From JACQFZ01 sp045810625 (GTDB lineage Bacteria > Pseudomonadota > Gammaproteobacteria > Acidiferrobacterales > Sulfurifustaceae): a stretch of 8,301 nt of DNA. Positions within the stretch are counted from its first letter, which is position 1. The number at the start of each line of letters is the position of its first letter. Positions 6,488-8,301 of this stretch are shown here, one piece after another. A program made the position numbers and the translations under genes. Under the pieces are notes generated by a model. The model made no database searches. It had not been told where the DNA came from and saw only the letters and a list, made by a program, of their open reading frames with translations. The stretch is taken from positions 1 to 8,301 of the forward strand of contig JBJMVQ010000076.1 in assembly GCA_045810625.1 (NCBI GenBank), written 5' to 3'.

Positions 6488-7077
6488 GCGTGCACACTCC
6501 CACGCACGCCGAACACGCTACCGCGTTCGCTCGATGCGACATAAGCCGCGGCCGCCGGCAAATCGGACACGATCGCGTTGGGGCGGCGATACGGACCGTA
6601 ACGCCACTCCGTTTCGTTACCGACGTCGACCAGTATCGTGCGGCAGCGAGCGCGCGCGCCGGCTTCGATGTCGTCGAGAATGTCACCGATCATCCACGAG
6701 CGGTGCGAAGCGATATCGTGAATCGTCGCCGCGGAGAGCAGCAACCCGGGCGCCGGTTTGCGACACCGGCAGATCACGGCGTAGCGACGCACGCGACCGT
6801 CGGGATGGTGCGGGCAGTAGTAAAAGCCGGCGAGCGGGACGTCCTCTGCCGCCAGCATCTCGCGCAGCCGCCGTTCGACGGCGCGCAACGCGCGCAGGTC
6901 GAAGCGCCCGAGCGCGACACCGGGCTGATTCGAAACGACGATGACGCTGTAACCGAGCGCGTGCAGCCGGCGCAACGCCGGGCCCGCTCCGCGCACGAGG
7001 CGCATGCGTTCCGGATCGACGTTGTACGGAACGTTCTCGAGCAACGTGCCGTCTTTGTCCAGAAACACGGCTTTCAC
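6484..7077 (-). CDS. HAD-IIIA phosphatase, D-glycero-D-manno-heptose-1,7-bisphosphate 7-phosphatase (GmhB) type
   Basis: 197 residues from GTG 7077. The HAD nucleophile motif is FLDKDGT (D7, acid/base D9), motif II is VVSNQPG (47-53), the zinc ligands are C88-P-H90 and C103-x-C105 followed by RKPAPG (106-111), and the metal-binding acidic motif is IGDILDDIEAG (130-140). The CPHHPDG...CRCRKP arrangement is the hallmark of GmhB, which removes the 7-phosphate of heptose-1,7-bisphosphate on the way to ADP- or GDP-heptose. The zinc-bearing histidinol-phosphate phosphatase relatives are the main alternative, but two GT9 neighbours favour heptose. The frame is open further upstream to 7323, but that part is a shadow of the SDR gene. 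GTG 7077 gives a 4-bp GTGA overlap with the SDR stop. GTG 7083 is also possible, with GGAG 5 nt away. The C-terminal ~20 residues are not conserved-looking. Confidence 0.93.
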   Translation of the reverse strand: MKAVFLDKDGTLLENVPYNVDPERMRLVRGAGPALRRLHALGYSVIVVSNQPGVALGRFDLRALRAVERRLREMLAAEDVPLAGFYYCPHHPDGRVRRYAVICRCRKPAPGLLLSAATIHDIASHRSWMIGDILDDIEAGARARCRTILVDVGNETEWRYGPYRRPNAIVSDLPAAAAYVASSERGSVFGVRGSVHA

Positions 7078-7799
7078 GGCCACGAGGTCTCCGTCATCGG
7101 CAGCACCATGATCTCCGGGATCACCGTTTCTCGCGGCCGCGTGAGCACGAAGTGCACGACGTCCGCGACGTGGCGCGCATCCTGAAGCTTCGTCGTGTCG
7201 ATATCCGGAAATCGATCGAGCAGGAACGGCGTACGCATGCCGCCGCTCACGACCGCCGTCACTTTGATCCCGTGCGGCCGGGCTTCGGCATGCAGCGCGT
7301 GGCTCAAACCAAGCAGCCCCCACTTACTCGCGTGATAGGCGCTCGCGTTCGGCCACGTCCGCTTGGACGCGGTCGACGCGATGCTCACGATCTGACCTGC
7401 GCCTTGGCGCTTCATGACGGGTAAAGCGGCGCGCGCGAGCCAATACGGCGCGTTCAAATTCGTATCGATAATGCGGTTCCAGTCGTCCACCGCCAGCTCG
7501 TCGGCCGGCAGCGTCACGTCGATTGCCGCGTTATTAATAAGAATGTCGAGCCGGTCGCGTTCACGCACCACCCGGGCCACGGCTTCGGCCGCCGCATCCG
7601 GCCGGCTGATATCCGCCGCCAGCGGCGTCACCCGGCCGCCCTCGCGGCGAAGCCGCTCCGCGACCTCGCGCGCCCGATCCTCGTTCACATCGAGGCACAC
7701 GACCTGGGCGGCGTCATTGGCGAGGACCCGGCAGATCTCCTGACCGAGTCCGCCCGCGCCTCCCGTGACGATCGCCACCTGTCCCGCTAAGCGTTCCAT
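7074..7799 (-). CDS. Short-chain dehydrogenase/reductase (classical SDR)
   Basis: 241 residues, the length of classical SDRs. It has the cofactor motif TGGAGGLG (12-19), an acidic residue after β2 (CLDVNE, D37) that suggests NAD(H) preference, NNAA (89-92) in place of the usual NNAG, N114 in DTNLNA, and the catalytic S142, Y155 and K159 (YHASK). The usual Pro-Gly after β6 reads VSGGMRTPF (184-192). It is a cytosolic oxidoreductase that interconverts a hydroxyl and a keto group. It is not the extended-type SDR HldD that epimerises ADP-heptose, being too short and having the wrong glycine motif. As the first gene of a glycan operon it may make or reduce a keto-sugar or a lipid precursor, but general SDR similarity does not give the substrate. 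The ATG has a perfect AAGGAG at 7 nt. The stop overlaps the phosphatase start. Confidence 0.94.
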   Translation of the reverse strand: MERLAGQVAIVTGGAGGLGQEICRVLANDAAQVVCLDVNEDRAREVAERLRREGGRVTPLAADISRPDAAAEAVARVVRERDRLDILINNAAIDVTLPADELAVDDWNRIIDTNLNAPYWLARAALPVMKRQGAGQIVSIASTASKRTWPNASAYHASKWGLLGLSHALHAEARPHGIKVTAVVSGGMRTPFLLDRFPDIDTTKLQDARHVADVVHFVLTRPRETVIPEIMVLPMTETSWP

Positions 7800-7806
7800 T
7801 CGCGCT

Positions 7807-7812
7807 CTCCTT
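7807..7812 (-). promoter_or_regulatory. Shine-Dalgarno for the first operon gene
   Basis: AAGGAG on the minus strand with a 7-nt spacer to the ATG at 7799. It is the best ribosome site in the window, as expected for the lead gene, and it fixes the SDR start. Confidence 0.75.
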
Positions 7813-7825
7813 CCCTTCTCGATGT

Positions 7826-7846
7826 CCGCCGCGTTTCGTGCGGCGG
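7826..7846. promoter_or_regulatory. Hairpin in the operon leader
   Basis: A perfect 7-bp GC stem, CCGCCGC (7826-7832) with GCGGCGG (7840-7846), and a 7-nt loop. On the minus-strand transcript it lies 13 nt before the Shine-Dalgarno and has no U-tract after it. It may stabilise or tune the 5' leader, or be a chance GC palindrome. I see no clear -35/-10 pair upstream. Confidence 0.35.
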
Positions 7847-7893
7847 TTCAATCCATCGTGCTTGCAGAACGCTTTCCGGACGCGCGCATCTGC

Positions 7894-7969
7894 GGCGCTC
7901 AGCGGCGCAAAGACACGTTAGGTGTCTTTGCGAATACCCCGCTTCGCCCTGCGCCAGCCCGATCGCTCT
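7894..7969. repeat. 76-bp direct repeat, copy 1
   Basis: Identical base for base to 8226-8301 (offset 332 bp). It starts ggcgctcagcgg, contains the 27-bp palindrome 7906-7932, and ends gcgccagcccgatcgctct. Copy 2 is cut by the window edge, so the true repeat may be longer on the right. Confidence 0.9.
7906..7932. repeat. Hairpin inside repeat copy 1 (11-bp stem)
   Basis: CGCAAAGACAC (7906-7916) pairs exactly with GTGTCTTTGCG (7922-7932) around the loop gttag. No U-tract follows on either strand, so terminator function is not indicated. Confidence 0.85.
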
Positions 7970-7970
7970 C

Positions 7971-8084
7971 GCACATCCCTGTGCTACCGCGAAATTGGCA
8001 CGTCCTGTGCGGCATCGCCGGCGCGAATGCACGTTGCGCCGCTCCTGCGCATCCTGCGCTCGCGGCATTCGTACGTCCGTGTAC
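7971..8084. repeat. Cluster of short hairpins with TCC-containing loops
   Basis: At least four small palindromes share a TCC loop but have different stems: GCACA-TCCC-TGTGC (7971-7984), GCACG-TCC-TGTGC (7998-8010, one G-T pair), GCGCA-TCC-TGCGC (8047-8059) and GTACG-TCCG-TGTAC (8071-8084, one G-T pair). The stems change on both sides together while the loop stays, which argues against chance. Confidence 0.6.
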
Positions 8085-8210
8085 AGCAGTGCATTCGCGA
8101 AATCCCCGCCTGTTTCTTCGCTGCGCAATCCTGCTCCGCTCGAAACCCAGCCCGCAACGTCAACCAGCCGTCCATGGCGCAACCCCTGCGTCGTGGTTCA
8201 ACACCGGCCC

Positions 8211-8224
8211 GCACATCCTTGTGT
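8211..8224. repeat. TCC-loop hairpin next to repeat copy 2
   Basis: GCACA-TCCT-TGTGT, a 5-bp stem including one G-T pair. It lies 1 nt before repeat copy 2, in the same place as the weaker CGCA-TC-TGCG (7885-7894) before copy 1. The small hairpin and the 76-bp unit therefore appear to form one composite element. Confidence 0.55.
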
Positions 8225-8225
8225 G

Positions 8226-8301
8226 GGCGCTCAGCGGCGCAAAGACACGTTAGGTGTCTTTGCGAATACCCCGCTTCGCCCTGCGCCAGCCCGATCGCTC
8301 T
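8226..8301. repeat. 76-bp direct repeat, copy 2 (cut by window edge)
   Basis: Identical to 7894-7969 up to the last base of the window. The internal hairpin is at 8238-8264. The unbroken identity suggests recent duplication or ongoing homogenisation. Confidence 0.9.

Larger units (their letters stand above)
7800..8301. other. Gene-free upstream region filled with repeats
   Basis: No gene is supported. Frames such as 7787-8182 and 7984-8214 (minus) and 7765-8253 (plus) cross the repeats and translate to arginine- and cysteine-rich strings without family features. The region holds the operon leader (7800-~7880), two 76-bp direct repeats each with a strong hairpin, and several TCC-loop hairpins between them. 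The operon promoter must lie here or further right, but no confident sigma-70 site is visible. The second long repeat runs off the window. Confidence 0.65.

Noticed and set aside
7078..7323. Upstream 82-codon extension of the phosphatase frame
   Set aside because: Frame-shifted reading of the SDR gene. The HAD domain begins at VKAVFLDKDGT, immediately after the GTG at 7077.
7787..8182. 131-codon minus-strand frame upstream of the SDR (and 7984-8214)
   Set aside because: It reads through the repeat field, overlaps the SDR start and its Shine-Dalgarno, and has no family-like composition.
7894..8301. CRISPR array
   Set aside because: The repeat unit (76 bp or more) and its spacing (332 bp) are far too large, and there are no regular short spacers or cas genes.

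Overview
The window is GC-rich (roughly two thirds G+C by eye), with dense protein coding on the minus strand and repeat-laden flanks. The codon style (GCG/CGC/GGC-rich) and an ADP-heptose-type glycosyltransferase set suggest a Gram-negative proteobacterium. The short palindromic intergenic repeats remind me of high-GC beta/gammaproteobacteria such as Xanthomonadales relatives. That placement is a guess from style, not from a marker gene.

Layout: positions 1-83 may hold the 3' end of a plus-strand gene. Positions 84-549 hold no gene I can support; they contain two perfect inverted repeats and a decayed duplicate of the 3' end of the last operon gene. Positions 550-7799 are a compact seven-gene minus-strand operon. 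Positions 7800-8301 hold its leader plus a repeat field: two copies of a 76-bp repeat 332 bp apart, and a family of small hairpins with TCC-containing loops.

In transcription order (right to left) the operon reads: short-chain dehydrogenase/reductase (7799-7074); GmhB-type HAD-IIIA heptose-bisphosphate phosphatase (7077-6484); family 9 glycosyltransferase (6487-5381); NodU/CmcH/TobZ-type O-carbamoyltransferase (5379-3610); family 2 glycosyltransferase with hydrophobic C-terminal segments (3665-2688); radical SAM protein with a SPASM-like C-terminal cysteine cluster (2682-1651); second family 9 glycosyltransferase (1650-550). Junctions are overlaps of 4, 4 and 56 bp or gaps of 0, 1 and 5 bp, so the genes are almost certainly co-transcribed and translationally coupled.

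Together the genes look like a pathway for a heptose-containing cell-surface glycan (lipopolysaccharide core or related glycoconjugate): a phosphatase step in nucleotide-heptose supply, two heptosyltransferase-like enzymes and one GT2 for assembly, a carbamoyltransferase for decoration, and an SDR plus a radical SAM enzyme whose sugar or lipid substrates are unknown. The radical SAM enzyme and its pairing with the carbamoyltransferase are the least explained and most interesting part. The other usual heptose genes (isomerase, kinase/nucleotidyltransferase, epimerase), lipid A acyltransferases and export genes are not in this window.
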